Source of the DNA: Coniella vitis | Lineage: Eukaryota > Ascomycota > Sordariomycetes > Diaporthales > Schizoparmaceae | DNA: 64,000 bases | Direction: 5' to 3' | Assembly (NCBI GenBank): GCA_011317545.1 | Contig: WUJK01000002.1 | Location: 3,224,001 to 3,288,000, forward strand | Part shown: in pieces, positions 44,944 through 56,057 of the stretch | How positions within the stretch are numbered: the stretch's first letter is position 1 | Layout of the letters: every line of letters begins with the position of its first letter | Program-made: the position numbers and the translations under genes | Notes under the pieces: model-generated | Databases searched by the model: none | Told to the model about the DNA's origin: nothing | Seen by the model: only the letters and a program-made list of their open reading frames with translations

Positions 44944-47067
44944 TCAAGAGTGTTGTTTGGATATCAACTGAAGCACACCACACTATTAGTATCCATTCAC
45001 AATGCTGCTTCAAGTCCAATGCCCACACGTACCTGAGCAAACAAACTAGCTTGCTTGATTCCCATGGTTTCCGACATGGTATTGAGCCTGCTGCAGAGCC
45101 ATGTTTTCTGCCTCTGCGTCGCGAACACGCTCAGCCCCGTGCAGAGCAGAGGATACAGCGCAGTCACAGCACTATACGCCTTGGGAGTCGTTGGAGTGCC
45201 GCAGAGGAAGTGAGGATAGGTCGCCGCCGTGTCGCCCGTCCAGCTGGCAAAATACGGTACGCTAGCCACAACATTGGCGACCTCGTCCACACCAACACGC
45301 ATGGCCTCGGCATATTCGGCCGTCTGCGTATGGTCTGACGGCGAGCAAATCCACTGCAGACAGCGGACCATGATGCCCGACAGCATGATTCTCGACGCAT
45401 TGACATTCAGGTGCTTGCCCGCAACCCAGATGTTCGGAAAAGAATACACGGGCCCAGGAAACGCCGAGGTCTTGAGTAGTTCATCGTCCGTGACTTCTGC
45501 GGCCCAGCCAGAGACGGATTTTGGCCAGGTGGGGTGGCAATTGTCGAACCAGTGGCCCAGTTCAACGACAATTTCCCTTGCGCGTCGAAGGAGATCGAGA
45601 GCCTTTTCGACCTTGTCTGCCGTCTTGGATCCGGAAGCGAAGAGGGAGTCGGCCTCGGCGCGGATCAGGGTGGCTTTCATGTTGAGCATCAAAGCCACAT
45701 GGCCAGATTTGGGCGTAATGAGGTGTTGGCCCCACCACTCGACCTCGCCCGGTGCTGGGTTGGCGACGAAACCGAACGTGTACTGCCGTATCTGGAGAGG
45801 GGTTCAGATTTCCTTTGCACGAAAACAGATCTCGAGAAGCGATGCAATAGTGTACAACATACCGACATGGAGCGTACCAGCTGGAACATCTCGAGACCCT
45901 CTGGCGAGCTATCCTTGATAACGTTCTCCCCTCGGGCTCGAATAAGAGCTTTAGCTCCATCTAGGTGGTTAGACCATCCTGCCATACCATTGCCATCATT
46001 GTCGCATGCGAGTCCCTGCTTTGTGTTAGCCTTTCGTCTAAATTCCAGGAGACATGGAGCAGCCGCCCAGGTTGACACACCTCGTACAAGGACAGCAGGA
46101 TGGCTGTGGCCAACGAGGTATCGTGTCTTGCTCGCGCCTTGTCTTTGATGGCCTCTTTGAGCTGTATCAATGCCGTGCTATAATAGATCCGGGACTTGTA
46201 CAAGAGGTGCCGAGCGTTGGGTCGCCCCGCAAGGGCAGCCAGACAAACGGCCGTAAATGCCATGGGGAAGGGCGTGTCGTTGATGCCTTCCCATCCCAGA
46301 ATTCTCAAGATGAAGCTGAAGAGGTTGTAGCTCTGGCTCTCGGGCGACTGGTTCAAGACAAAGCTCGACAAGAAGAAGCATGTTGCCTGTTCGTCCAGCG
46401 GCGTCTGGAGGTTCAAAAGAAGTGGAAGGGAAGCCGGGTTGTATTTGAGATCTGAAGGTCTGTTTTCGACCCACAGCCGCGCCCCATCGAACAAAGGGCT
46501 GATGGAACCAGAGGCAGAAGTAGTTGGAGAGCTCAAGTCGAGATCCTGCACAGACCATAGCATGCTGAAGTCGAGATTCGAACTTTCGAAGATGGGAGAC
46601 GTACTCCAGTCCACAACGGGCGAAACAGCGTTTGGAGAGGCCAAAGTGCTGCCTCCTGAGGAGCCGAAGACACTTTCTGCACTGCTTGTTGGAACCAGCC
46701 AAAAACTCTCCAGCTCCGCCGGGCTGTCGTAGGAGGAACTCGACGCGGGTGAAAGCTGCTCGCGCCGTTGATTCGCGGTCCTTGGCCGTTTTGCCTGCTG
46801 TATTGCCCGCCTGCCAGATATGGTTGCTGTTTTATTCTGTTCTTTTCTACCCTGTGCTCGATAGTCCAGCCCTTCTGCCGCAGCTTTTGCCTTGCGAATG
46901 GTGCTTTGCGTCTCATCGCGCAGTTTGATTTCAAAGGCATCTCTGTAGCCGGGACATTGCTTCTTGGCCTTTTTACATTTGAGGCAGTGTGGTTTGGTTT
47001 CGTCGCACTTGATGCGTCTTGTCCGGCAGAGCTTGCAGGCTTTGCTTGGATGACCTGTATTGACCAT
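44944..47067 (-). CDS. Zn2Cys6 fungal transcription factor
   Basis: Exons 47067-46081, 46015-45863, 45791-45033 and a last exon 44967-44944 (TACTAAT branch site before it) give 640 residues. The DNA-binding domain CKLCRTRRIKCDETKPHC...C...C (Cys spacing 2-6-6-2-6) is at the very N-terminus, where it holds two zinc ions and binds CGG half-sites. It is followed by a basic linker and a Ser-rich stretch. The middle part (SFWLVPTSS...LSLYE, about 130-330) and the C-terminal helical part look like the fungal-specific 'Fungal_trans_2' regulatory region. Without the last short exon the protein would end seven residues after another frame's stop, so the C-terminus is less sure. The neighbouring OPT gene could be a target, but nothing in the sequence shows it. 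Confidence 0.9.
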
Positions 47068-47367
47068 GATGCGAAGAGTGTAGTTGATGGATTGTCTTGG
47101 AGATATTGGTTGGCAGCACTCGACATGTCTGAGTAGAAGTCGGAAGATGCCGACCAAAGGATCGCAGCTTGAACTGGTCTTTGGGGGTCCTCATACAGGA
47201 TTGGAATCCGTGTATTTGCAGGGTCTGATGGAACATTGGGTGCAACAGCCTCACCGTCCCGGGATCATCAAGATAGGACGGACTGATGTTTCTCACGGCT
47301 GAAGGCTCAGGGAATCCCATCATATGAAACATGGCTGTAAAGTAAGTGTAGTGCAGCACCCACTCAC

Positions 47368-47797
47368 TCACTGTATTGGTCCCCATACTGCACATCTTCC
47401 ACTGACCATGGACAGTACATGATCCAAACTGATGCCATCGTGATAGTCGTAGTCACCCTCAATAGTCCGCTCGAGAGGTAGCCAATGGTAGGGTTCACCG
47501 TTGCACTCGAACCAACTGCGATCAATCATGCACTCGTTGCCGAGTCTGCCGATGATGGTCAGCGTTGTATTTTTGACGAGTGCTTCGAAACACTAACGCA
47601 AGCACTGCTGAAACATACCTGTTCGCAAGGTGACTCTGACAGGTTGTGACGGGCAGCTTGGCGACAGGCATGTAAGCACGGACTGACGATGTTGAACTAC
47701 TATATCTCTGCCACGTCATTTCTTGCGAGGGAACAGAAAAACCTCCAGAAAAAGGCCCAAAGTGGTATTCACTTGCGAAGCGAAAAGTCGGGTCCAT
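47368..47797 (-). CDS. Small hypothetical protein (doubtful)
   Basis: Exons 47797-47619 and 47545-47368, with a 73-nt intron (GTATGT...GGCAG), would encode 118 residues starting MDPTFRFASEYHFGPFSGG. It contains IDRSWFECNGEPYHWLP and an acidic stretch. No known family. It could instead be a 5' untranslated exon region of the Zn2Cys6 gene, which starts 300 bp downstream on the same strand. Confidence 0.35.
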
Positions 47798-48159
47798 TGT
47801 TTGCCAAACATACTATGTACATAGCAATGGTGTACGTTCTAGGTCTGTGCTGAGCGAGTCAGTACTATGTATAGTATAGAGCCAAATAATAACGCACTTG
47901 ATTGGTAGCACCCAGTTACTTTGTAAGAAGCTTCGATGCTTTGTTCACTTATCTAGCCACGGTTCGTCTTGCATGCTGTGTAGTAAGTAAGTGGGGATTA
48001 GATAATCGAACCGACATTCACTGAGCGTGTACTATATTATGGTTGAAGGGCGTAAAAATGTAAGTGAGGCGTCTCCTAAACTTGGCCGTGCGCTCATGGT
48101 TGAGATGCAAATTATGACATTATAATCTGTTAAAATATAGTTGCTATCACAACAAATCA
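47798..48159. other. Intergenic with CATAGTA motifs
   Basis: Contains two copies of the ACTATGTA motif (47810-47825 and 47861-47879). No gene. Confidence 0.6.
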
Positions 48160-48271
48160 GTCTGAGTGGCTCAGTTGGTTAGAGCGTTGGTCTCATACTT
48201 GTATGACTCGGTGGATCAAACCATCGGGATATCCAATCCAAAGGTCGTGAGTTCGAGTCTCACCTTGGACA
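48160..48271 (+). tRNA. tRNA-Met (CAT), elongator, with intron
   Basis: Acceptor GTCTGAG pairs with CTTGGAC, the discriminator is A, the D loop is normal and the T loop is TTCGAGT. The anticodon loop CTCATAA is split after position 37 by a 38-nt intron (48198-48235), leaving a 74-nt mature tRNA. The anticodon stem TTGGT/TCCAA has the T-T pair also seen in yeast elongator tRNA-Met. Confidence 0.93.
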
Positions 48272-48471
48272 TTATCTTTTGTTCTTTTTGATCACCGTGC
48301 ACATCATGTCTTTTCCATTACATGTCCTTTCGAATCTTTTTTTGTTTTTTTCCACCCCAACTTGGACTTGAACACAAACAGTGCAGAATCAGAATATTCA
48401 AGATCAAGTAGACTTGAAAATATATTATAAATCTATAGACGGGCGCTTCTATAGACATTTCCTTTTCTCTC

Positions 48472-50249
48472 TTAGGTCGCCGTCCCTCCCACGTTAGTGT
48501 AAAGCTCCACTGCGTCTGGCCATTCGATATTGTCGCTGCAGTTATGCTCCTCAATCCATTTCTTGATCTTTGGCATATTCCAGCCGCTGAGGAAGCGCAT
48601 CTTGTCGTCCTCGTCCTGCTTCTTGCGCATAGGCCGACCCAACCGCACGCTCGAGTGCATGGCACAGCAACCGTCGTGCCACATGAACTGGAAGCAGTCC
48701 TCGTGATGCAGACACGCCCTGTTGCAGCTCTCAAAGTCTCTGTGCGCGAGCTTTTCCAGCTCCGACATGTCGTCTCTTTTCTTGGCTCTGTCGATGCGCC
48801 AGTCCTCCCACTCGTGCGCGTGGGCCTTGGTGTCGAGGTAGAACCACTCGTCGGCGCCGTTATCCCAGTCGTCGCGCCTGACGCTGATCTTGGACGCAAC
48901 AAACTCGTCAAAGACGTCGCTAAACAGGAGTGGCGTCTTGTTTGTGCGGTACCGTCTGCGCTCAAACTCCCAAAAGGCCGAGATCTCCTCGCTGTTCATG
49001 TGGTGCATCATCCCGACGGGATGGCACCAGTGGTTTTTGCCCAGAGGAACAGTATACGGTTTCTCACCGTTGGAGAGAGGCCACTGTCATAAGAAAGAAA
49101 GATGCAATATGTTAGCTCAGAAGGTAAGCGAGACGACTAACAGCTCTCGCGAACCGCAACATCAATCGTTTTGCACGGGTAGGCAAAGTGTAGACTCACA
49201 AAGCCTTCAACATTGATCCCACTGGTATCCTTGACCGCGCGAGCAAACATGTAATCACCACAGCAGTGATTCCGCATATCCACATCGTACCTGTTTGCAA
49301 CCCCCGGGTTCGCGCCCGCAAATCTGCCCAGGGCGCCGCGCGACAAGACGTAGCCACTGCCGCCGTGCGCAAAGGTGTACGGCCCAATCACCGTGGGCAG
49401 GCCCAGGAAGCGAGCCCTGGCCGGGTTCATGCGGCCGAGCGCCGCGACCATGTTGGGCCACGAGACGTACGTGTCGGCGTCGACAAAGACGTACCAGTCG
49501 TGGTTGGGCCGCAGCCGGTAGCTCTTCTCGGCCATGTGGATGTTCTTGTACTTGTCGAGGTCCCAGCCGGCGGCCTGCGCGCCGCCGTCGTCGTCTTTGC
49601 TGGCTTGGAAGGCCTTGGCGCAGGCCTGCTGGTCGACGGCGCAGGCCTGCTGCGCACGGTACAGGTCAAAGTCCGGGTTGCCGTGCTTGGCTTCGGGCAG
49701 GACCGTGTCGAGGCTGTCGCGGATGTGGTGTCCGCCTATCTGCTGGTCCAGGTCCGAGAAGATGAGGAAGTCGGGGAGGCATCGCAGCGCCGTCATGAGC
49801 TGCACGGGGATCTTTTCAAAGGCCTCTGTGGCGCCTGTCTTCATGACGAGGAGGATGCCCGTCGTGTCGGGGAAGTCCGTGCATGCTGGGTCGCGGACGG
49901 GCGCAAGCGCAGTCTGCGCGATGCTCTTGCCACTGCCTTGCGTCCACGGTCCCAGGGGAAGGCCGGCGCCGGCCTCCGGAAGAGCGTGGGCAGCGGAGGC
50001 TGCGTCTGACGCGTCTGGCGGCTCTAGAGCAATCTTGGTGCCCATGGTCTCGCTTGGGGTGGACGCAGCCTCGGCTGTTTGCAAGATGACCGCGTTTGGG
50101 TGGTGCGAGTCCATGCCGCCCATGGCCAAGGTGCTCACATCGCGGGCTGCCCAGTCGAGGCGCTTTGCTGTTATGAGCAGCACAAGAATGGACACCAAGG
50201 CGAGGAACATGAATGCGGAGGACCTTGGGGAGGAGATTCTGACAGCCAT
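48472..50249 (-). CDS. Glycosyltransferase family 31-like, type II membrane protein
   Basis: Exons 50249-49200 and 49083-48472 (intron GTGAGT...GACAG) give 553 residues. A single membrane anchor at about 12-26 (FMFLALVSILVLLI) is followed by a Pro/Ala-rich stem, as in Golgi type II enzymes. The catalytic part has the metal-binding DAD motif in WYVFVDADTYV (about residue 257), then GLPTVIGPYTFAHGGSGYVLSRGAL and CCGDYMFARA. After the intron come GEKPYTVPLGKNHWCHP and HHM, typical of fungal GT31/DUF604-like proteins. The C-terminal part (about 455-490) is Cys-rich (CNRACLHHEDCFQFMWHDGC), resembling an apple/PAN module that may bind glycan or protein. It probably extends beta-linked sugars on secreted proteins or cell wall; the acceptor is unknown. 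Downstream frames in the first exon past 49200 are intron read-through. Confidence 0.85.
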
Positions 50250-51959
50250 CGTGACATGGAAGAAGGGCTGCAGAATGGCGAACTGGTAAGGGGCTGCCGA
50301 ACACTTGGAGGTTCTGGTAGAAAGGGGAGTAATCACCTGAGGCAATATCACGAACTATCACAATAAACATCCAAACGGAGAGAAGAAAGCTGGAAAGCCA
50401 TTGCCAGAGATCTAAAAGAGGTCTTGAGTGTAGGGAGAGGGCCAGACTGGGACTCATGGGTTCATCTCGTTTATCGCATTTGTCAGTAATCACTATTCCC
50501 TACTGTCGTCAATTCATAATCCGGATGCGTTTTATGTTGTGCTGCAGGATTCCTTCCAGAGTATGAGTTCCTAGTGATTGAGCGTGAGTCAAAGACAAAT
50601 GCCGCCATAACCATATTGCACAACCTTCGTCGCGGCAAATCAACGCAAAATCGCTATTTGCAGCTGGAACGGAAGACAAGGAGCGGATACGGGTATGGAG
50701 GCTCACCATTGCAACCGGATGAAAGACCTGTCTCACGGCTCGCTGCCCGAAAACAGGTCAATGTGGTGGTTTACACAAACCACCGATTGGCATCACCTCT
50801 TGGTTATCCAGGAGAGAATACATTTGCTTGCTCACTTGTCAAATTGAATCATGGTTAAAAACTTTTTGCATTTGCACATCTACCTTGATAGTCAGTCTCT
50901 CAAGGCCTGAATCACCACTATTTGGTTGTGGTGTTTGAGGTTTGTGGTCGCTCGGCAACAACCACGACGGATACTCCCACGCTGTCTCAAAACGGCAATT
51001 CCACTGCTAAGAGTTCTTTCACACGAGATGCAATGTAGAATCTGAATTCGGTGGTAGTGTTTCAACCGCAAACCATGTACTCGGCAGTCTGTCTCTTCCA
51101 CTCGTGGATATATGATGTGCTGTGGAAGATCAGTATTGTGATATTTGCCGAGCTCTCAAAACATACCCATTCACAGCAAAGCCACCAGCGTCGTCTGCGA
51201 ACCATCCAAGGAATTATTATCTTTCAATACCTACCGTTCCATGTATTTCTCCACTACGAGCAGCCTGAGCCGGTCTTTGATGAGGCCATCCTTTCAACAC
51301 TTGAGTGCTATGTAATTGTTATACAGCACCCAGCCGAACACGAGTCATAATCTCTGACTTGATATAAAGAGCGACTGTGATTTTACAATGCCACAAGCCT
51401 TGGACAAGTACTCGAAAGGCGAGTTAGCAGTTGAGCGAAGTAGTAGGATCCATGTTCCAGTGCTTTTCAACATTTCAAGAACAATATATTCACAGAATAC
51501 GGTTTCTGTGTCAACCAGACTCTCTACAACAAAGACGGTCTTCCTCCGCATACGTAATATGGTATCGATACCTTGGACCAATAAGCATTCAGTATAACGG
51601 TGTTGCTCAATGACTATATACATTACTACGTATACTCTGTCTCTATACCAAAAAGTAAGTCAGCTTAGCTCAGCTCGGGTATACATAGTAACTCGCCCAC
51701 TGATTCCATAGGCCGATAGGTCACGGGAAAGAGACGGGATTGATCTCTTTGGGAAAAAAAAAAAAAGAAAGGAAAAACAAAAAACACCAATGCGGCCAAC
51801 ATTCTTCCCGGCATGCTAAAACCCTGCTGAGGCTTTGATGCCGAAAAAGACCGTGAGGACTTCCCAAGAAGAATTCAGACCAGGTCTGTATTAAACAAAG
51901 CCCCACATAAACAAGAGAGGTACTTTACAAAGCCCTGACTAACTTGTACATGCAGTCAG

Positions 51960-52080
51960 CATACTATGTACATAGTACTGTGTGTAGCTCAGGTACAAAA
52001 CAGCGCCACACTGGGCTGGTTCATTAAGCCCCCCTTTTCCACGTACTTATTTACTATGTGTAGTATACATAGTAAGTCTC
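51960..52080. repeat. Cluster of palindromic ACTATGTACATAGT motifs
   Basis: TACTATGTACATAGTA at about 51962-51978 is a perfect 16-bp palindrome. A variant with TACTATG, an inner GTAGTA and TACATAGTA follows at about 52052-52075. The same palindrome is at 31597-31615. Confidence 0.75.
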
Positions 52081-52787
52081 TACCAGCCACATCCCCCCTG
52101 GCTCCAGACTCCACTTTAGGCCAGAACCAGACTCTGGGCCGCAAATCCGTTCTTTCCCTTGGGTTTTCCGGACCTTTTCCCCCCTCTGTTAGCGTCGGGT
52201 ACGTATATAGTACTGTACTATGTATCCAATAAGTGCCGGAAGATCCCGTGTTGATTTGTTGTGTCGGTTCTGTTTATGCAAAACCTCGAGAGACAAGGAC
52301 AGACAGCCTTCTTGCTTGGGCATTGCTGATCTTGACAATCGGTCTTATCCGTCTGAATCCATAGTTGCTGCCTCACTTTTTGGTCAAAGCTGAATTGCTG
52401 GTACCCAACAGCGTTCAAAGAATAGTCGGACGAAACGAACAAGAGACTACATAGTATCTCAAGGGAATCTAGAAAGAGGCCGAAAGGGGCCCCAAGGGGG
52501 GGAGGGGGGGTGGGAATATTCAAAGAATAGGGGACAAAAAGAGAGTGACCAAGGATAAACTGTTACGTACAGTCAGCAAAGTACGTTGGTAAACAACCAG
52601 CTACCATAGTACACAGTCCATAGTACTGAAGTACGTACCCTCACCCTGTCCGTCCTTGATAGGGCTGAAGTGGAGAACGCCAGCTCGCGTCCTCGGGCTT
52701 ATGCCGAGAAAGGGTCAAGCACGAGCCTCAAGATGGGAAGACGAGGACCGGACAGACTTCACACCATCATCACCCGTGCTGTGTATG

Positions 52788-52854
52788 TTTTTTTTTTCTT
52801 TTTCTCTCTCTCTCTCTCTCTCTTTTCCTTTTCCGTTTCCTTTTCTTTTTTTTG
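52788..52854. repeat. Polypyrimidine tract with (CT)n
   Basis: T9, then (CT)n and TTTTCC-type repeats, all pyrimidine on the plus strand. Confidence 0.9.
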
Positions 52855-53424
52855 TTGTGAGGGGTTGGTTATGGCTACAATCGCAGACTATCTGCGTCCG
52901 AAATAGAACATTACTGCTTTCCAAATCGGCCATATCTCGGTCTGCGTCAGACTATATTTACAAAGATGTACTCGGTTGCTGACGAATACAGTGTACATGG
53001 TGAACAGAACAAACAAAAGGACTACTATGTATACGAAGAACAAGCCATACTCCGTAAAGTATATATACGCACAAAGTCGTCTTCCTCCTCCTCGGACAAC
53101 GTCCGACAGAGGCATATACTGTGTCGAGTCTGAGCAGCCAAAAAAAGAAGAAAAAGAAAAAGAAGAAAAAAAACACAGTATTGATCGATTCAGAATATGG
53201 CTCGGCATTGCTAAGCCGTTCTCAATGCAAACAAACTTTCGAGCCCTTTTCAATTAGGGCTCCCCGACGAGAGCCATATATGCTCAACACATTGTTAAAA
53301 GCCATGCCACCACGACAGACAGAAAATATCACATGGAGTGCATGACAGCAGTCATATAGATGAGGGGGGAAAAACCCCGAAAAAACTGTTGGTTGGTTTT
53401 TGCTTTGCTTGTATAATAAGGGCG

Positions 53425-53473
<49 letters not shown>
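53425..53473. repeat. Uninterrupted run of 49 A
   Basis: A pure homopolymer, flanked by unique sequence. It may be a retroposition scar or simple slippage; the true length is likely to vary between reads. Confidence 0.95.
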
Positions 53474-53474
<1 letters not shown>

Positions 53475-54197
53475 GAGCATCTTGCATATTCCTTCCTGTG
53501 CCTAGCAAACTCACATACCGACCGACCAATACCGTTTTATTCATATATACATACGTACATATTACGGAAGCGTTCGGCGTTGTTTTAGCCTCCGAATACC
53601 AATGCCAGCACACCGAGCAGAGCCACAGTGATGATGCCAGTGATACACAACCCCACCGAACATGTGTTTTGGGAAGATGCAAGACAAGTGGCATTGTCAC
53701 AACCCATAATTTACCCATCTCAAAAGAATCTAATTTTCACAACCGTCCCAAAAGGAAGCTAAAACAGCGAAAATTTTTAATTTTTGCTCCTTATCTTTTT
53801 TAAGACATTGGGTGAATCAAATCATGTTCAAAGGGGGGGTATCTGATAACATTTCAAAAAGTTATATATGTATGCAAAGCGCCAGAGGGCCATATGTGCG
53901 TGTCCATCTGCGCGGGTGATGGTAAACGCAAACCACTCCACCCAATACTATTTATGTACAATCATGTAGGACCTCGTCCTTACTGTTTCCTATTCGTCCC
54001 CTCTTCCTCCCTTTGTTTCATGTATTCGTCAGGACCATGATGTTGTTGTTGTTGAAGATCATTATGTCCTCGACCAGGACCATTTCAAAACAAAACTTTA
54101 ACCCCCCAACCGGTAAGAGCGAAAAAGGAAAACATCGACCCATTTACTATTCCACTCAACATCTAGTGTCTCGTCTTCTTTATGTTCTTGTTCTTTC

Positions 54198-55939
54198 TTA
54201 AACATCAGAGGTCATGGGACCGGCGTTGTTGTCAACGTGGCCAGCACCGGGAACCTCGGGCTTGGCAAAGCCACGGCCGCCAGGAGCAAGGTGGAGGTTG
54301 TCCGAGTTGACAGGGTCGTCAAGGGGCTTCCAGCTCTTGCTCTTCCAGGGGACAACGCCCAGGATGTACATGGAGTCGACCTCCTCGAGCGAGCGCTGCT
54401 GGGACTCGTTGACGAAGAAGAAGGTGATCAGGACACCCAGGAAACAGCAGCCAGCAAAGACGTAACCGTACTTGTAGCTGATGGCGCCAGTGATCCAGGG
54501 AGTGAAGAAGGAGATCAGGAAGTTCCACAGCCAGTTGGCCGCAGTGCAAAGTCCCATGGCGACGGCACGGTAGCGCGAGGGGAACATTTCACCGACGATG
54601 GCCCAGACGAGAGGACCCCACTATTGTAGATGCGGGTTAGCAACCGTCTCATCTGCCGCGGGGGAGGGGTGGGGATGAGCAAAAAAATAACAAAAAAATA
54701 ACTTACAGTAACAGCGAAACCGACAATGAACAGACAGGCGGAGGCAATCATGGCGGAGCCGACGCTGGAGTTGGTGGGGCCGCCCGTACCGTCGGGGTAC
54801 AGAGCAAACGAGCCCAGGGAGGCAAAGATGATGAGCCAGATAAACATCCAAAGACCACCAATGATCATGGAGATACGGCGGCCAAACTTCTGTCCAACGT
54901 ACAGACCACCAAAGGTGGAGAAAACGTTGACGGCACCCAGGATCATGGATGTGATGTACGAGTTGGAGATACCGACGGCATCGAAGATCTCAGTGCCGTA
55001 GTAGAAGAAGAAATTGGCGCCGGTCAGCTGCTGCAGGGCCTGCAGGGCCATGCCAATGAGGACACGGCGCATCATGGCAGGGGCAGTGAAGACCTCGTAC
55101 CACTTCTGGTCGCCGCCGGCCTGCTCAGCCTCAAGGCTCTCACGAATGTCACGGAGGGAGCGCTGGACCTCGGGGTGTTGCTCGTCGACGTTGGACACAA
55201 GAGCCAGGGTCTTGAGGGCCTCGGCCTCTCCACCGCGGCGGAACTCCCAGCGAGGGGATTCGCGCATGACAAGCATACCGATGGCCATGATGGTGGGGGC
55301 AACGAAGCCGATACCCATGGTGATGCGCCAGGCAGAGGGGGACTGGATGCCCTCGGTGCCGTAGTTGACACAGTAGGCAACAAAGATACCGAGCGTAATG
55401 AACAGCTGGTAGGCGGAAACAAGGGCACCGCGGACCTGGCGAGGAGCGGTCTCGGACTGGTACATGGGCGTCAGGACGGAAAGGGCACCGATACCGAAAC
55501 CATCAACCAGACGGCCAATGACAATTTGGTACCAGTGGTACTGGGTGGTGATGCAGATAATGTTGCCGACAATGTAGATGAGGTTCCAGAAGGTGATCGA
55601 GTACTTTCGGCCAAACCGGTCGGCGATGGGACCGGAGACGAGGGAACCAACCAGACAGCCAACGCAAAGCATACCGACCAGGAGACCCTGACGCACGTTG
55701 CCGAGACTGCCATCTGGTTCGTCGCCAAAGCGGGCCTTGAAGTTGGCCATTTGTGTGTAACCAGAAATAGCTCCTCCTTCCCAGCCAAAGATAAAGCCAC
55801 CAAGCGAGACGAGCAGACCCATGATCATGACCCGGAAGTTCATGACCTTGACGGGCGGGTAGTCGCCATTCATGTGGCTCTTTTCGTTGCCGTTGGGCGG
55901 CGTGGACAAGCCACTTGTCGGCTCTCCATGAGAACTCAT
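54198..55939 (-). CDS. Major facilitator sugar (hexose) transporter
   Basis: Exons 55939-54707 and 54620-54198 (86-nt intron, GTAAGT, TGCTAAC branch site, CAATAG) give 551 residues. Twelve hydrophobic helices with the sugar-porter signatures: RFGRKYS after helix 2, GRLVDGFGIGALSVLTPMYQSE, RGALVSAYQL, MRESPRW before the central loop, QQLTGANFFFYYG in helix 7, GRRIS, and NESQQRSLEEVD at the end of helix 12 in place of PETKG. Such proteins take up glucose or related hexoses at the plasma membrane. The soluble N-terminus is about 35 residues and the C-tail about 65. Codon use is strongly biased to C/G third positions, as in well-expressed genes. The 5' leader contains a TA microsatellite. Confidence 0.95.
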
Positions 55940-56020
55940 GATGGATGTGGGGCTGTTGCTGCTGTGGGCGTACTGTGTAGTAGCAGGCAGGCGGGATGCA
56001 AGATAAGCGAAGTAGATTTA

Positions 56021-56057
56021 AAGATATATATATATATATATATATAAATATATATAT
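56021..56057. repeat. (TA)n microsatellite
   Basis: Nearly pure TA dinucleotides about 85 bp upstream of the sugar transporter start. Confidence 0.9.

Larger units (their letters stand above)
50250..54197. other. Long intergenic region, low-complexity tracts
   Basis: No gene could be recognised in nearly 4 kb. Short ORFs exist on both strands without domains. It holds many copies of the TACTATGTA/TACATAGTA motif (51680, 51960, 52050, 52208, 52450, 52605, 53023), CT and A tracts near 52790 and 53140, and a 49-base A run. The last few hundred bases before 54198 are the 3' untranslated region of the sugar transporter. Confidence 0.6.

Noticed and set aside
49266..50289. Plus-strand ORFs of about 250 codons opposite the glycosyltransferase
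   Set aside because: Same cause; no initiation context, no domain, full overlap with a well-supported gene.
50509..51623. Short ORFs in the 50.5-51.6 kb gap
   Set aside because: Under 100 codons, both strands equally open, no recognisable domain.
54237..54629. Long plus-strand ORFs opposite the sugar transporter (also 55175-56047)
   Set aside because: Shadows created by C/G-biased third codon positions of the minus-strand gene.
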